From Actinoallomurus soli (GTDB lineage: Bacteria; Actinomycetota; Actinomycetes; Streptosporangiales; Streptosporangiaceae), in contig NZ_JAMXMV010000004.1 in NCBI RefSeq assembly GCF_024055715.1, positions 434,001 to 498,000 on the forward strand: DNA of 64,000 bases, read 5' to 3'. A program made the translations under genes and the position numbers. How positions within the stretch are numbered: position 1 is the first letter of the stretch; the number at the start of each line of letters is the position of its first letter. This document shows positions 1 through 8,605 of the stretch, piece after piece. The notes under the pieces are model-generated. The model had not been told where the DNA came from, did no database searches, and saw nothing but the letters and a program-made list of their open reading frames with translations.

Positions 1-455
1 AGGGACTTCTGGCGCACCTCGATGATGTCGCGCTCGCTGACGCGGTACGACGGGATGTCCACCTTCTTGCCGTTGACCAGGAAGTGGCCGTGCTTGACCA
101 GCTGCCGGGCCATGTCGCGGCTCTTGGCGAAGCCCGCGCGGTAAACGACGTTGTCGAGGCGGCGCTCGAGCAGGCTCAGCAGGTTGTCACCCGTCTTGCC
201 CGTCCGGCGGTTCGCCTCCTTGTAGTAGTTGACGAACTGGGCCTCGAGGACGCCGTAGATGCGGCGGGCCTTCTGCTTCTCCCGGAGCTGGAGCATGTGC
301 TCGCTCTCCTTGGGACGGCCGCGACCGTGCTCACCCGGCGGGTACGGGCGGATCTCGATCGGGCACTTCGGGCCCTCGCACTTGCTGCCCTTGAGGAACA
401 GCTTCATCTTCTCGCGGCGGCACAGCTTGCAGTCGGCGCCGGTGTATCGAGCCAT
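1..455 (-). CDS. rpsD: 30S ribosomal protein S4, partial (3' end outside window)
   Basis: S4 is a primary 16S rRNA-binding protein that starts assembly of the 5' domain of the small subunit. The visible 151 residues begin [10 protein letters not shown] and contain four cysteines (C9, C12, C26, C31), the zinc-binding form of the S4 N-terminus. The S4 RNA-binding domain follows from about residue 90. The C-terminal 50 or so residues lie beyond the window edge, so the gene is truncated only by the window. It follows rpsK by 16 bp and belongs to the alpha operon. Start is the ATG at 455. Confidence 0.97.
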   Translation of the reverse strand, partial: MARYTGADCKLCRREKMKLFLKGSKCEGPKCPIEIRPYPPGEHGRGRPKESEHMLQLREKQKARRIYGVLEAQFVNYYKEANRRTGKTGDNLLSLLERRLDNVVYRAGFAKSRDMARQLVKHGHFLVNGKKVDIPSYRVSERDIIEVRQKS

Positions 456-471
456 CTCTCTCTTCCCTAAC

Positions 472-873
472 TCAGACGCGGCGGCGCTTGGGCGGCCGGC
501 AGCCGTTGTGCGGCACCGGGGTGACGTCCTGGATCGAACCGACCTCGAGGCCGGTCGCCTGCAGCGACCGGATCGCGGTCTCACGGCCCGAACCGGGGCC
601 CTTCACGAAGACGTCGACCTTGCGCATGCCGTGCTCCATGGCGCGGCGGGCGGCGGCCTCGGCAGCCATCTGAGCGGCGAACGGCGTCGACTTACGCGAG
701 CCCTTGAAGCCCACGTGACCGGCGCTGGCCCAGGAGATCACGGCGCCCACGGGGTCCGTGATCGTGACGATCGTGTTGTTGAACGTGCTCTTGATGTGGG
801 CGTGCCCGTGAGCGACGTTCTTCTTTTCCTTCCGGCGCACCTTCTTGGCGCCGGCGCGGCTCTTTGGCGGCAT
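472..873 (-). CDS. rpsK: 30S ribosomal protein S11
   Basis: S11 forms part of the 30S platform near the mRNA exit channel. The 133-residue protein has the usual lysine-rich N-terminus ([11 protein letters not shown]), the conserved core with GSGRETAIR, and the C-terminal [10 protein letters not shown] tail that contacts 16S rRNA. Length is typical. It sits between rpsM and rpsD in normal alpha-operon order. The rpsM-rpsK gap is 60 bp, so the genes are probably cotranscribed. Confidence 0.98.
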   Translation of the reverse strand: MPPKSRAGAKKVRRKEKKNVAHGHAHIKSTFNNTIVTITDPVGAVISWASAGHVGFKGSRKSTPFAAQMAAEAAARRAMEHGMRKVDVFVKGPGSGRETAIRSLQATGLEVGSIQDVTPVPHNGCRPPKRRRV

Positions 874-933
874 CTGCTCTCAAATCTCCTGGAGGTCGTC
901 GATCCGTCGGCCCCGGGCGGGGGCCGAGGACTA

Positions 934-1314
934 CTACTTCTTGCCGGCCTTCTTCTTGCCGGCGACGGTCTTCTTCTTGCCCTTGCGCGTACGCGCGTTG
1001 GTCTGCGTCCGCTGACCGTGCACCGGCAGGCCACGGCGGTGCCGAATGCCCTGGTAGCAGCCGATCTCGATCTTGCGACGGATGTCGGCCTGGATCTCGC
1101 GGCGCAGGTCGCCCTCGATCCGGTAGTTGGCCTCGATCCAGTCACGGAGCTGGATCAGCTCGTCGTCCCCGAGCTCGTGGACGCGACGGTCACCGCTGAT
1201 GCCGGTTTCCTTCAGCGTCTCCAGGGCACGGGTACGGCCGATGCCGAAGATGTAGGTGAGAGCGACCTCGAGGCGCTTGTCGCGCGGGAGGTCGACGCCG
1301 AGGAGGCGTGCCAT
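934..1314 (-). CDS. rpsM: 30S ribosomal protein S13
   Basis: S13 sits in the head of the 30S subunit and bridges to 50S protein L5; its basic tail reaches the P-site tRNA. The 126-residue product starts [10 protein letters not shown], has the helix-two-turn-helix core (IFGIGRTRA) and ends in a lysine-rich tail. It is preceded by a 164-bp spacer with two GC-rich hairpins, which is longer than the other spacers in this operon and could allow separate regulation. No unusual residues seen. Confidence 0.98.
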   Translation of the reverse strand: MARLLGVDLPRDKRLEVALTYIFGIGRTRALETLKETGISGDRRVHELGDDELIQLRDWIEANYRIEGDLRREIQADIRRKIEIGCYQGIRHRRGLPVHGQRTQTNARTRKGKKKTVAGKKKAGKK

Positions 1315-1358
1315 CTCGGGCAGTTCCCTTCTGTTTCACGGAGGTCTGCGCCCCGCAT

Positions 1359-1399
1359 CCCCGCCCCTGCCCGGGCGGGGCCCCGGCCTCCGACCGGGG
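1359..1399 (-). terminator. Two GC-rich hairpins between rpmJ and rpsM
   Basis: Two adjacent inverted repeats are visible: CCCCGCCC/GGGCGGGG (1359-1366 with 1373-1380) and CCCCGG/CCGGGG (1381-1386 with 1394-1399). They lie in the rpmJ-rpsM spacer, so they could act as an attenuator or a processing site within the alpha operon. No U-tract follows. Function is inferred from position only. Confidence 0.35.
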
Positions 1400-1478
1400 G
1401 TTGCTCCTCATCGGAGCCGCGGAACGTCGGAATATGCGCGACCGCGCCAGGTCACCCGTGGCGCGGCCTGTTCAGTTG

Positions 1479-1592
1479 TCAGCCCTGACGCTGCTTGTGG
1501 CGCGGGTCATCGCAGATGACCATGACCCGGCCGTGCCGCCGGATGATGCGGCACTTGCTGCAGATCTTCTTGACGCTCGGCTTGACCTTCAC
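1479..1592 (-). CDS. rpmJ: 50S ribosomal protein L36
   Basis: L36 is a tiny zinc-binding protein of the large subunit. The 37-codon gene starts with GTG and encodes [14 protein letters not shown] followed by a basic middle. Zinc ligands are C11, C14, C27 and H32, so this is the C+ (zinc) form. It lies between infA and rpsM, the standard actinobacterial order. The start was chosen by family length and the conserved MKV(K/R)PSVK opening. Confidence 0.97.
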   Translation of the reverse strand: MKVKPSVKKICSKCRIIRRHGRVMVICDDPRHKQRQG

Positions 1593-1698
1593 TGGGTCTC
1601 CTCATACAGGGTCACCCCCGCGTTGCCGAGCCATAGGCGAACACGCACAAGCGGCTCACCAACCGACTATACGCGGGGAAGGCAACCCCAGTGGGTGG

Positions 1699-1920
1699 TT
1701 ACTTGTATCGGTAGACGATCCGACCGCGCGTGAGGTCGTAGGGGCTCAACTCCACGACGACGCGGTCGTCGGGCAGGATCCGGATGTAGTGCATCCGCAT
1801 CTTCCCGCTGATGTGGGCGAGCACCTTGTGCCCGTTGTCGAGTTCCACCCGGAACATGGCGTTCGGGAGCGACTCGACGACGGTGCCCTCGATTTCGATG
1901 GCCCCTTCTTTTTTGGGCAT
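1699..1920 (-). CDS. infA: Translation initiation factor IF-1
   Basis: IF-1 occupies the ribosomal A site during initiation and works with IF-2 and IF-3. The 73-residue S1/OB-fold protein begins [12 protein letters not shown] and contains the conserved NAMFRVEL and RGRIVYRYK ends. It is the first gene of this transcription unit: a 335-bp gene-free stretch separates it from the HD-domain gene. A candidate promoter is at about 2027-2032. Confidence 0.98.
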   Translation of the reverse strand: MPKKEGAIEIEGTVVESLPNAMFRVELDNGHKVLAHISGKMRMHYIRILPDDRVVVELSPYDLTRGRIVYRYK

Positions 1921-2026
1921 GTCCTCCGCGCTTCGCTGATCGGTTCGTCAGGAGAACGGCCACCGCGGGACACCCGAGCACGCCTCAGAGGCATGCGGGC
2001 ATGAGCCAACACGGGACCGACAAAAG

Positions 2027-2032
2027 AGTCTA
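2027..2032 (-). promoter_or_regulatory. infA: Candidate -10 box for infA-alpha operon
   Basis: On the minus strand the hexamer TAGACT matches the actinobacterial TANNNT -10 consensus and would start transcription about 100 nt upstream of infA. The -35 is weak. A 10-bp inverted repeat (2038-2047 with 2069-2078, CGCGACACGA arms) flanks the expected -35 area and could be an operator. The rest of the 1921-2255 gap shows nothing else I can name. Confidence 0.4.
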
Positions 2033-2255
2033 CGTCACGCGACACGAAACCCGAAATCGGCGCCGGCCTCGTGTCGCGGGACCCACTCCTCCAAGCGTGC
2101 AACACCGGAGCGACCGCGTTTCATCCCGCCGATCCCCGCCTGTTGATCTCAGCCCGCCGATCGCGGTCCCCCGTGCGACGGGCGGCGCAGGACGAGTCTT
2201 CGCGCGACGCGGTGCCGCTCGTCCTCGTCCTCGCCCTCATCGGCGGCGGGCATCC

Positions 2256-2909
2256 TCATTCCGGCCAGGCGTTGCCCTGGATGATCTCGACGAAGTCCGC
2301 CCGCCGGAAGTCCGGATCGAAGTACGCGAGGACGTCGTCGTTCATGGTGCCGAAGGTGGTGTCAGGGCGGTCCGCCACGCCCTCGTAGAACGCGCGCAGG
2401 ATCCGGCGCTTGAAATCCGGTCGGGGATGGGCCAGGACGACGGCCCGCTTGTCGGCGTCGCTGATCTGGTCGAGGTCGAGGCCGAGCACGTCGGTCTCGA
2501 CCCCGAGCGTGACCACGCCCACCTCGGGTCCCAGGCGCAGCGGCACCTCGGGCGTGGTGTGAAGGGCGATGGCGAGCCAGACGTCGCGGGCTTCGCCCTC
2601 GAACCTGCCGTGATCACGGAGGAACCCGTACGCGGCATCCGCGCCGTCGACCTCGAAGCGCTGCCCGGTGGTACGGAACCTCCGGGTCAGTCCGAGGTCA
2701 TGGAACATGCCGCCCACGTAGGCGAGCTCGGGGTCGACGTCCACGCCGCGCGCCTTGGACTTGAGCATTCCCCAGAGGAAGACGCGCCGAGAGTGGTGGA
2801 ACAGCGTGTCCCCGACCACCGGGTCGTCCGCGGCGTCCCGGGTCACCTCGGTCGCCGCGCGGACGAGGTCGGTGTCGGGAATCTCGATTCCTGCGATGGT
2901 CTGCGCCAT
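2256..2909 (-). CDS. HD-domain putative metal-dependent phosphohydrolase
   Basis: The 217-residue protein carries an HD-domain signature: paired histidines at 38-39, H70-D71 in GGMFHDLGL, and a later IALHTTPE segment. These are the usual metal ligands of HD hydrolases. It resembles the cyanamide-hydratase-like HD group by general layout, but I cannot assign a substrate. The start at 2909 follows a perfect GATCAGGAGGAG Shine-Dalgarno; longer in-frame starts upstream lack one. It is divergent from a GlxA-type regulator with a 271-bp intergenic region, which suggests that regulator controls it. Confidence 0.8.
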   Translation of the reverse strand: MAQTIAGIEIPDTDLVRAATEVTRDAADDPVVGDTLFHHSRRVFLWGMLKSKARGVDVDPELAYVGGMFHDLGLTRRFRTTGQRFEVDGADAAYGFLRDHGRFEGEARDVWLAIALHTTPEVPLRLGPEVGVVTLGVETDVLGLDLDQISDADKRAVVLAHPRPDFKRRILRAFYEGVADRPDTTFGTMNDDVLAYFDPDFRRADFVEIIQGNAWPE

Positions 2910-3180
2910 GGAACTCCTCCTGATCGCTCGGGTCGGGGACTCCTCCAGCCTCCCGGCGCCATGACGCTTCGCGGCCCTCCGTACCGGACAGGAATCGCTC
3001 GGTCCACGACAGCTCAGGCGACCACCGCGCCCGGTAGCGCGGCCTCCGGGCACCGGACCGCAGGGGGCTTCCCACGGGGAATAAAGCGGGCCGTTGGCCG
3101 GGTCGTCACACGTGGGTGCCGCCCGCGCCGCCGGTCCCGTACGGCGGCGCGATGGCGGTCGCGGCAGAGGAGGTCCGAGG

Positions 3181-4152
3181 ATGGCGCGGCGGCGACGCGT
3201 GGTCTTCCTTGTGTTCGACGGCATGAAGATGCTGGACGTCACCGGTCCCGCCGAGGTGTTCTCCACGGCGAACCGCTTCGGCGCGCCCTACGACCTCGGC
3301 TACGTATCGCCCTCCGGCCGTACCGTGACGACCTCGATCGGAGCCGAGTTCGCCGTCGACGGCCCGGCCGGTGACGTGGAGTCCGCGGACACCGTCGTCG
3401 CCTCCGGAGGCGACGAACTGCCGTCGAAGCCGATCCCCCGCGACCTCATCGCGGCCGCCTCCGCCCTCCGGGACCGCTGCACCCGCATGGTCTCCATCTG
3501 CACCGGCTCGTTCGTCCTGGCGTCCTCCGGCCTGCTCGACGGCCGCCGAGCCACCACCCACTGGCGGCACACCGACCTGCTCGCCCGCGCCTTCCCGAAG
3601 ATCTCCGTGTCGCCGGACGCCCTCTTCGTACACGACGGCGGCATCTACACCTCCGCAGGCGTGTCCGCCGGCATCGACCTGGCCCTCTCCCTCGTCGAGC
3701 AGGACCACGGCCCCGACCTCGCACGCGACGTCGCCCGGGACCTGGTGATGTTCATGCAACGGCCTGGCGGTCAGACCCAGTTCGCCGCCCCTCTGCAGGT
3801 CAGGGCGCCGCGCACGCCGACACTGCGCGCGGTGGTGGACCTCGTCTCCGCGCAGCCCGCGCTCGACCACAGCACGAGTTCCCTGGCCGCCCACGCCGGC
3901 GTCAGCCGGCGCCACCTCGCCCGGCTCTTCGCCGCCGAGCTGGACACCTCACCCGCCAAGTTCGTCGAGCGCACCCGCCTGGACCACGCCCAGTCGCTCC
4001 TGAACGCCGGCCACGGCGTCGCCGAGACCGCGAGGCTGGTCGGCTTCGGCAGCGCCGAGACCATGCGCCGGGTCTTCGTCTCCCGGCTCGGCGTCTCGCC
4101 CAGCCGGTACCGCGCGCGCTTCAAGACCACCGCCCCGCCGCGTTCGGGCTAG
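3181..4152 (+). CDS. GlxA-family transcriptional regulator (DJ-1/PfpI plus AraC HTH)
   Basis: The 323-residue protein has an N-terminal DJ-1/PfpI amidotransferase-like domain (about residues 8-175; VVFLVFDGMKMLDVTGPAEVF; nucleophile-elbow Cys in SICTGSF). A C-terminal AraC-type double helix-turn-helix follows (about 215-315; VSRRHLARLF and SAETMRRVF). Such proteins sense small metabolites and activate adjacent genes. The ATG at 3181 has an AGAGGAGG Shine-Dalgarno just upstream; earlier in-frame starts do not. The stop TAG lies in the palindrome CTAG that also supplies the stop of the convergent gene at 4149. Confidence 0.9.
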   Translation: MARRRRVVFLVFDGMKMLDVTGPAEVFSTANRFGAPYDLGYVSPSGRTVTTSIGAEFAVDGPAGDVESADTVVASGGDELPSKPIPRDLIAAASALRDRCTRMVSICTGSFVLASSGLLDGRRATTHWRHTDLLARAFPKISVSPDALFVHDGGIYTSAGVSAGIDLALSLVEQDHGPDLARDVARDLVMFMQRPGGQTQFAAPLQVRAPRTPTLRAVVDLVSAQPALDHSTSSLAAHAGVSRRHLARLFAAELDTSPAKFVERTRLDHAQSLLNAGHGVAETARLVGFGSAETMRRVFVSRLGVSPSRYRARFKTTAPPRSG

Positions 4153-4586
4153 CGGTGCTCCTCTGAGCCGCCGAAGAGCTGCCCGGCCAGCATGAGCGCG
4201 CCCCACGGACCGGCCACCCAGATCCACCAGGGGTACCAGGCGCCCGCCGTCACGGCGGTGAGCAGCCAGATCACGATGCAGACCAGGTTGACCGACGCGT
4301 ACGTCGCCCAGCCCGCCCGCATGCCCTTCCGGTAGAGACCGTTCCCGGGACGGCGGGCCGGAGTCGACTGCCGGTACGCCGGCACCGGCAGCTCGTACAT
4401 GTCCTCCTCGGGCAGGTCGCTGGTGACCTTCTGCAGGTCACCCAGCGTCCGGGCACGGTAGGCGAGGTCGAGGCGCTCGTTGAGCTCGTCGACGGCGATC
4501 CGTCCCTGAGCACAGTGCTCCCGCAGCGCCGCCGCGACGCGATCGCGATCGGCGTCGGAGGCGCGGATCTCAGGATTGAGCGGCAT
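4149..4586 (-). CDS. DUF1707/SHOCT-like small membrane protein
   Basis: The 145-residue protein has an N-terminal DUF1707-type module (about residues 6-60): an IRASDADRDR opening and AYRARTLGDLQKVTSDLP. Two hydrophobic helices follow (about 94-115 and 118-138) rich in Trp. This architecture is common in actinobacteria; the function is not known, though membrane association is clear. It converges on the GlxA gene with a 4-bp overlap. A 234-bp spacer containing a 30-bp-period tandem repeat separates it from map. Confidence 0.85.
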   Translation of the reverse strand: MPLNPEIRASDADRDRVAAALREHCAQGRIAVDELNERLDLAYRARTLGDLQKVTSDLPEEDMYELPVPAYRQSTPARRPGNGLYRKGMRAGWATYASVNLVCIVIWLLTAVTAGAWYPWWIWVAGPWGALMLAGQLFGGSEEHR

Positions 4587-4714
4587 CGTCGATCCTCTCC
4601 CTCAGGAACCCCCGGATTCCTTAATCAGAGGCTACGCCGCAGAACGCCGCTTTCCACGACCACCGCCCCGTCCGATCCCGCCCGCCGCACGAAGCACGCC
4701 CGCCAGGCCGGGCG

Positions 4715-4830
4715 CGGCCCGTCGAACGGTCTCCGACGTTGCGCGCGGCCGTCCTGCGCTCTTTGACGTGACGGACGGCCGTCAAACGCACTGTGACGTT
4801 GCCTCCGGCCCTGCGAGCGGTCAGGCGTCC
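4715..4830. repeat. Imperfect tandem array, about 30-bp period, downstream of map
   Basis: Units start with CGGCC at 4715, 4746, 4776 and 4806, spaced 31, 30 and 30 bp. The first three share CGGCC(C)GTC ... GACGT; the fourth is degenerate and runs into the map stop codon at 4821. Units two and three also form the palindrome GACGGCCGTC (4774-4783). The array lies in the gap between map and the DUF1707-like gene. Function unknown. Confidence 0.6.
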
Positions 4831-5621
4831 TTGAGGCGGGCGCCGCCGTCGAGTGCGGTGAGCACCCAGGGGCCATCCTCCGTGACGGCGAAGGTGTGCT
4901 CGAAGTGCGCCGAGCGGCGGCCGTCACCGGTGATGACGGTCCACTCGTCGTCGAGCAGCAGGGTCTCCGCCGTACCCAGGTTGACCATCGGCTCGACCGC
5001 GAAGCACATGCCCGGCACCAGGACCGGTCCACGGCCCGGCAGCCCGTAGTTGGGCACCGCGGGGTCCATGTGCATCTCGGTGCCGATGCCGTGGCCGACA
5101 TACTCCTCGACGATGCCGTACTCGCCCTGCCCGCGGATGTAGGTCTCGATCGCATGACCGATGTCGCTGAGCCGAGCGTCGACCTTCCCGGCCGCCAGCC
5201 CCCGCCACATCGACTCCTCGCAGACCTCCAGCAGCCTGCGCTCCTCCGGCGTGATCTCCCCGACCGGAACCGTCACCGCCGAGTCGCCGTGCCAGCCGTC
5301 GACGATCGCGCCGCAGTCGATCGAAATGACGTCACCCTCGGCCAGCACCTTGGACGGGCTCGGGATGCCGTGCACGATCTCCTCGTTGACCGAGGTACAG
5401 ATGCAGGCGGGGAACCCCTGGTAGCCCTTGAACGACGGCGTCGCGCCCTCGGACCGGATCGAGTCCTCCGCGATCGCGTCCAGGTCCGCCGTCGTGATGC
5501 CCGGCTTGACGGCCTCGGTGAGCCGCTGGAGCGTACGGGCGACGACCAGGCCGGCCTCCCGCATCACGTCCAGTTCGCCACGGGACTTGATCTGAATGGC
5601 CGGCTTACGCTTCTTCCACAC
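4821..5621 (-). CDS. map: Methionine aminopeptidase type I
   Basis: Removes the N-terminal methionine from nascent proteins in the cytoplasm. The 266-residue protein has the pita-bread fold signatures and all metal ligands: D102 and D113 (IDCGAIVDGWHGD), H177 (GHGIG), E210 (FAVEPMV) and E241 (HFEHTF), plus substrate histidine H84. The start is GTG at 5621 with GGAG eight bases upstream. It lies downstream of adk, the classical secY-adk-map order, but separated by 236 bp containing repeated elements, so it may have its own promoter. Confidence 0.97.
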   Translation of the reverse strand: MWKKRKPAIQIKSRGELDVMREAGLVVARTLQRLTEAVKPGITTADLDAIAEDSIRSEGATPSFKGYQGFPACICTSVNEEIVHGIPSPSKVLAEGDVISIDCGAIVDGWHGDSAVTVPVGEITPEERRLLEVCEESMWRGLAAGKVDARLSDIGHAIETYIRGQGEYGIVEEYVGHGIGTEMHMDPAVPNYGLPGRGPVLVPGMCFAVEPMVNLGTAETLLLDDEWTVITGDGRRSAHFEHTFAVTEDGPWVLTALDGGARLKDA

Positions 5622-5720
5622 TCTTATGCTCCGCAGGTAGATCCGAGCGCGTCGGGATGGATCCGGCGCACCTCGCCACCGCGGGACTCGCTGCCGCGCT
5701 CATTCGCAGACGCGATCCGC

Positions 5721-5766
5721 GGCCGGCTCGTACCTCACCGGCCACTACGCTCGCTCGTCGGTTTGC
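5721..5766. repeat. 46-nt intergenic repeat, copy 1 (adk-map gap)
   Basis: This 46-nt element begins GGCCGGCTCG and ends GTCGGTTTGC. It is repeated identically at 5808-5853 and with 41/46 matches at 49780-49825. It contains the inverted repeat GGCCGG...CCGGCC with an 11-nt centre, so it resembles a REP-type palindromic element. The remainder of the 5622-5857 gap has GC-rich sequence with no recognisable gene. Confidence 0.75.
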
Positions 5767-5807
5767 ACAGCACCCAACGCCGCGCACAACCTCCTCGCTC
5801 ACTACGC

Positions 5808-5853
5808 GGCCGGCTCGTACCTCACCGGCCACTACGCTCGCTCGTCGGTTTGC
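5808..5853. repeat. 46-nt intergenic repeat, copy 2 (ends 4 nt from adk stop)
   Basis: Perfect second copy of the 46-nt element, ending four bases before the adk stop codon. It would be transcribed in the 3' untranslated region of adk. The 6-bp GGCCGG/CCGGCC arms could form a small hairpin and protect or process the transcript. Confidence 0.75.
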
Positions 5854-5857
5854 GCGG

Positions 5858-6511
5858 TCAGTCGGTGAATGGGCGGAGCGCGGCGAGAGCCCGCTCGGTG
5901 ACCTCTTCGACGGGCCCTGTCGCGTCGATGCCGACCAGGATGCCCTCATCGGCGTAGAACGACGCGAGGGGCGCAGTCTGTTCCTGGTAGACCTCCAGGC
6001 GATGCCTGATGGTCTCCTCGCGGTCGTCGTCGCGCTGGAACAGCTCGCCGCCGCAGACGTCGCAGACGCCCTCCTTGGACGGCGGGTCGAACGCCACGTG
6101 CCAGATCTTTCCGCACTTGCGGCAGGTCCGGCGCCCGGACAGCCGGCGTACGACCTCGTCGTCGTCGACCACGAGCTCGAGCACGAGGTCCAGGCGCTGG
6201 TCCATCTCGGCAAGGATCTTCTTGAGCGTCTCCGCCTGCGGAACGTTGCGCGGGAAGCCGTCGAGCAGGAAGCCCTCCTGCGCGTCGTCTTCGGCCAGCC
6301 GGTCACGCACCATCGCGATGGTGATCTCGTCGGGGACGAGATCACCTCGGTCCATGTACTCCTTGGCCTTACGGCCAAGGGGCGTGTTGCCGCTCACGTT
6401 GGCGCGGAAAATGTCACCTGTCGAAATCTTCGGGACCGACAGATGCGATGAGATGAACTGGGCCTGAGTCCCCTTGCCCGCTCCCGGGGGGCCCACGAGC
6501 ACGATTCGCAC
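5858..6511 (-). CDS. adk: Adenylate kinase, zinc-binding long form
   Basis: Converts ATP and AMP to two ADP in the cytoplasm. The 217-residue protein has the P-loop [10 protein letters not shown] near the N-terminus and a long LID domain. The LID carries a Cys4 zinc site: CRKC and CDVC. The start is GTG at 6511, and its first G is the last base of the secY stop TAG, giving TAGTG and tight translational coupling. The stop is followed almost at once by a 46-nt repeat. Confidence 0.98.
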   Translation of the reverse strand: MRIVLVGPPGAGKGTQAQFISSHLSVPKISTGDIFRANVSGNTPLGRKAKEYMDRGDLVPDEITIAMVRDRLAEDDAQEGFLLDGFPRNVPQAETLKKILAEMDQRLDLVLELVVDDDEVVRRLSGRRTCRKCGKIWHVAFDPPSKEGVCDVCGGELFQRDDDREETIRHRLEVYQEQTAPLASFYADEGILVGIDATGPVEEVTERALAALRPFTD

Positions 6512-7815
6512 TACCGCAGGAAGCCCTCGTAGTTACGCTGCTGAAGTTGGCTCTCGATCTGCTTCACCGTGTCCAGCCCGACGCCGACCATGATCAGGAT
6601 GCTGGTGCCGCCGAACGGGAAGTTCTGGCTCGCTCCGATGATGCCGAACGCCACCATCGGGACCAGCGCGATGAGTCCCAGGTACAGCGCGCCGGGAGCG
6701 GTGATCCGCGTGAGCACGTAGTCGAGGTACTCGGCGGTCGGCCGACCCGGGCGAATACCCGGAATGAACCCACCGTACTTCTTCATGTTGTCCGCGACCT
6801 CGGTCGGGTTGAACGTGATCGCCACGTAGAAGTAGGTGAAGAAGATGATCAGCAGGAAGTACAGGGCCATGTAGATCGGGTGATCGCCCTTGACCAGGTA
6901 CTTGCTGATGAACGTCGCCACGGGGTTCGAGCTGTGCCACATCTGCACGATCAGCGACGGCAGGTACAGCAGTGACGAGGCGAAGATGACCGGGATGACA
7001 CCGGCCTGGTTCACCTTGAGCGGGATATAGGTCGAGGTGCCGCCGTACATCCGCCGGCCGACCATCCGCTTGGCGTACTGCACCGGGATGCGGCGCTGGG
7101 CCTGCTCGACGAACACCACGCCGGCGACGATCGCGATGCCCACGATGAGGACGATCGCGAAGACGAAGCCGCCCTTGGTCTTGTAGATGTTCCAGAACTC
7201 GGACGGGAAGACCGCCACGACCTGGGTGAAGATCAGGATCGACATGCCGTTGCCGACGCCGCGGTCGGTGACGAGCTCACCGAGCCACATGATCACCGAG
7301 GTGCCCGCCGTGATGGTGATGACCATCGTGACGATCGTGAACCAGCCCTTGTCCCACAGCAGGTCCTCGGTGCAGCCCTGGAGCAGGTTGCCGGTGCTCG
7401 CCATGGCGACGATGCCGGTGCCCTGCAGGATCGCGAGGCCGATCGTCAGATAACGGGTGTACTGCGTGATCTTCGTCGTCCCCGCCTGGCCCTCCTTGCG
7501 GAGCGCCTCCAGGCGCGGGATCACCACGGTGAGCAGCTGAAGGATGATGCTCGCCGTGATGTAGGGCATGATGCCCAGTGCAAAGATCGAAAGCTTCAGC
7601 AGCGCGCCGCCGCTGAACAGGTTGACCAGGCCATAGACGTTGGCGTTGGCCCCCTTGCTCACGACGTCCACACATCGGTGTACGGCCCCGGTGTTCACGC
7701 CCGGTGCCGGCAGCTGAGAGCCCAGCCGGAACACCGCGATGATGAACAGCGTGAAGAGAAGCTTCTTGCGCAGGTCGGGTGTTCGAAACGCCCGAGTGAA
7801 CGCGGTCAGCACCAT
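6511..7815 (-). CDS. secY: Preprotein translocase subunit SecY
   Basis: Forms the protein-conducting channel with SecE. The protein has ten predicted membrane helices; recognisable blocks include the N-terminal [14 protein letters not shown] and the plug/helix 2 region [22 protein letters not shown] use ATG at 7815 (434 residues), but the adjacent GTG at 7812 (MLTAF, the usual opening) has better spacing from the AGGAGG. Upstream lies a 60-nt hairpin separating it from rplO, so secY-adk may be partly uncoupled from the ribosomal genes. Confidence 0.98.
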   Translation of the reverse strand: MVLTAFTRAFRTPDLRKKLLFTLFIIAVFRLGSQLPAPGVNTGAVHRCVDVVSKGANANVYGLVNLFSGGALLKLSIFALGIMPYITASIILQLLTVVIPRLEALRKEGQAGTTKITQYTRYLTIGLAILQGTGIVAMASTGNLLQGCTEDLLWDKGWFTIVTMVITITAGTSVIMWLGELVTDRGVGNGMSILIFTQVVAVFPSEFWNIYKTKGGFVFAIVLIVGIAIVAGVVFVEQAQRRIPVQYAKRMVGRRMYGGTSTYIPLKVNQAGVIPVIFASSLLYLPSLIVQMWHSSNPVATFISKYLVKGDHPIYMALYFLLIIFFTYFYVAITFNPTEVADNMKKYGGFIPGIRPGRPTAEYLDYVLTRITAPGALYLGLIALVPMVAFGIIGASQNFPFGGTSILIMVGVGLDTVKQIESQLQQRNYEGFLR

Positions 7816-7903
7816 TCCTCCTGCGCGGTTTCCGGCCAGCGGCCGCTCACGGCCTCGGTCGATCCTCAAGTTGCGGCGACAGTCTCGCCGGTCGAACTCT
7901 AAC

Positions 7904-7963
7904 AGCCCTTGCGGGGATTGCCGCCCCCGCCACCGCAAGGCGGGGGCGAATCCCGCAAGGGCT
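7904..7963 (-). terminator. Long hairpin between rplO and secY
   Basis: Arms of roughly 25 nt (starting AGCCCTTGCGGG at 7904 and ending CCCGCAAGGGCT at 7963) form a long, slightly imperfect stem. It sits six bases after the rplO stop and about 90 bp before secY. A partial terminator or RNase-processing hairpin would set the ratio of ribosomal-protein to secY-adk transcripts. No U-tract follows, as is common in actinobacteria. Confidence 0.65.
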
Positions 7964-7968
7964 TTGAC

Positions 7969-8421
7969 TCACAGCTCTTCCGCAGTGCCTCCGGCACCTG
8001 TGATCTTCTCCTTCGCGGAACCGGAGAAGGCGTGCGCCTTGACCTGAACCGTTACGGAGATGTCACCGGTGCCCAGCACCTTGACCAGGCGGCCGGCGCG
8101 CACGGCGCCCTTCGCCGCGAGGCTCTCCGGCGTGACCTCGCCGCCCTCGGGGAAGAGCTCGGCGATCTTGGCCACGTTGACGACCTGGTACTCGACCCGG
8201 AACGGGTTCTTGAAACCTTTCAGCTTCGGAACCCGGCGGATCAGCGGCATCTGGCCGCCCTCGAAGCCGGTCGGCACGGTGGTACGGGCCTTCGTGCCCT
8301 TCGTGCCGCGTCCGGCGGTCTTGCCCTTGGACGCCTCGCCACGGCCCTTACGGGTCTTGGCCTTGTGGGCGCCCGGCGCCGGCCGCAGGTGGTGCGGCCG
8401 CAGCGGAGTCTCTGCACCCAT
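7969..8421 (-). CDS. rplO: 50S ribosomal protein L15
   Basis: L15 is a late-assembly 23S rRNA-binding protein. The 150-residue product has the glycine/lysine/arginine-rich N-terminal extension ([20 protein letters not shown]) and the conserved [18 protein letters not shown]. The ATG at 8421 is one base from the rpmD stop codon, so its ribosome-binding site lies inside rpmD and translation is probably coupled. Confidence 0.98.
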   Translation of the reverse strand: MGAETPLRPHHLRPAPGAHKAKTRKGRGEASKGKTAGRGTKGTKARTTVPTGFEGGQMPLIRRVPKLKGFKNPFRVEYQVVNVAKIAELFPEGGEVTPESLAAKGAVRAGRLVKVLGTGDISVTVQVKAHAFSGSAKEKITGAGGTAEEL

Positions 8422-8422
8422 G

Positions 8423-8605
8423 TCAGTCGACCTCCTCGACGGTGACGAGGTGGCGAACGGTGTTGATCATCCCGAGCACCTCGGGGCGGTCCTCGCGGAC
8501 GACGCTGTCGCCGATCCGCCGGAGCCCGAGCGTACGCAGGGTGTCACGCTGGTTCTGCTTGCCACCGATCTTCGACTTCACCTGCGTGATCTTCAGGTTC
8601 GTCAC
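8423..8605 (-). CDS. rpmD: 50S ribosomal protein L30
   Basis: A 60-residue large-subunit protein with the family opening [14 protein letters not shown] and LRRIGDSV. The start is GTG at 8605 and overlaps the rpsE stop as GTGA, the common coupling overlap in this genome. The start was selected from family length; no alternative in-frame start fits. Confidence 0.97.
   Translation of the reverse strand: MTNLKITQVKSKIGGKQNQRDTLRTLGLRRIGDSVVREDRPEVLGMINTVRHLVTVEEVD

Noticed and set aside
4715-4830. Possible CRISPR or riboswitch
   Set aside because: Only three to four diverged units without spacers, and no conserved aptamer shape recognised.
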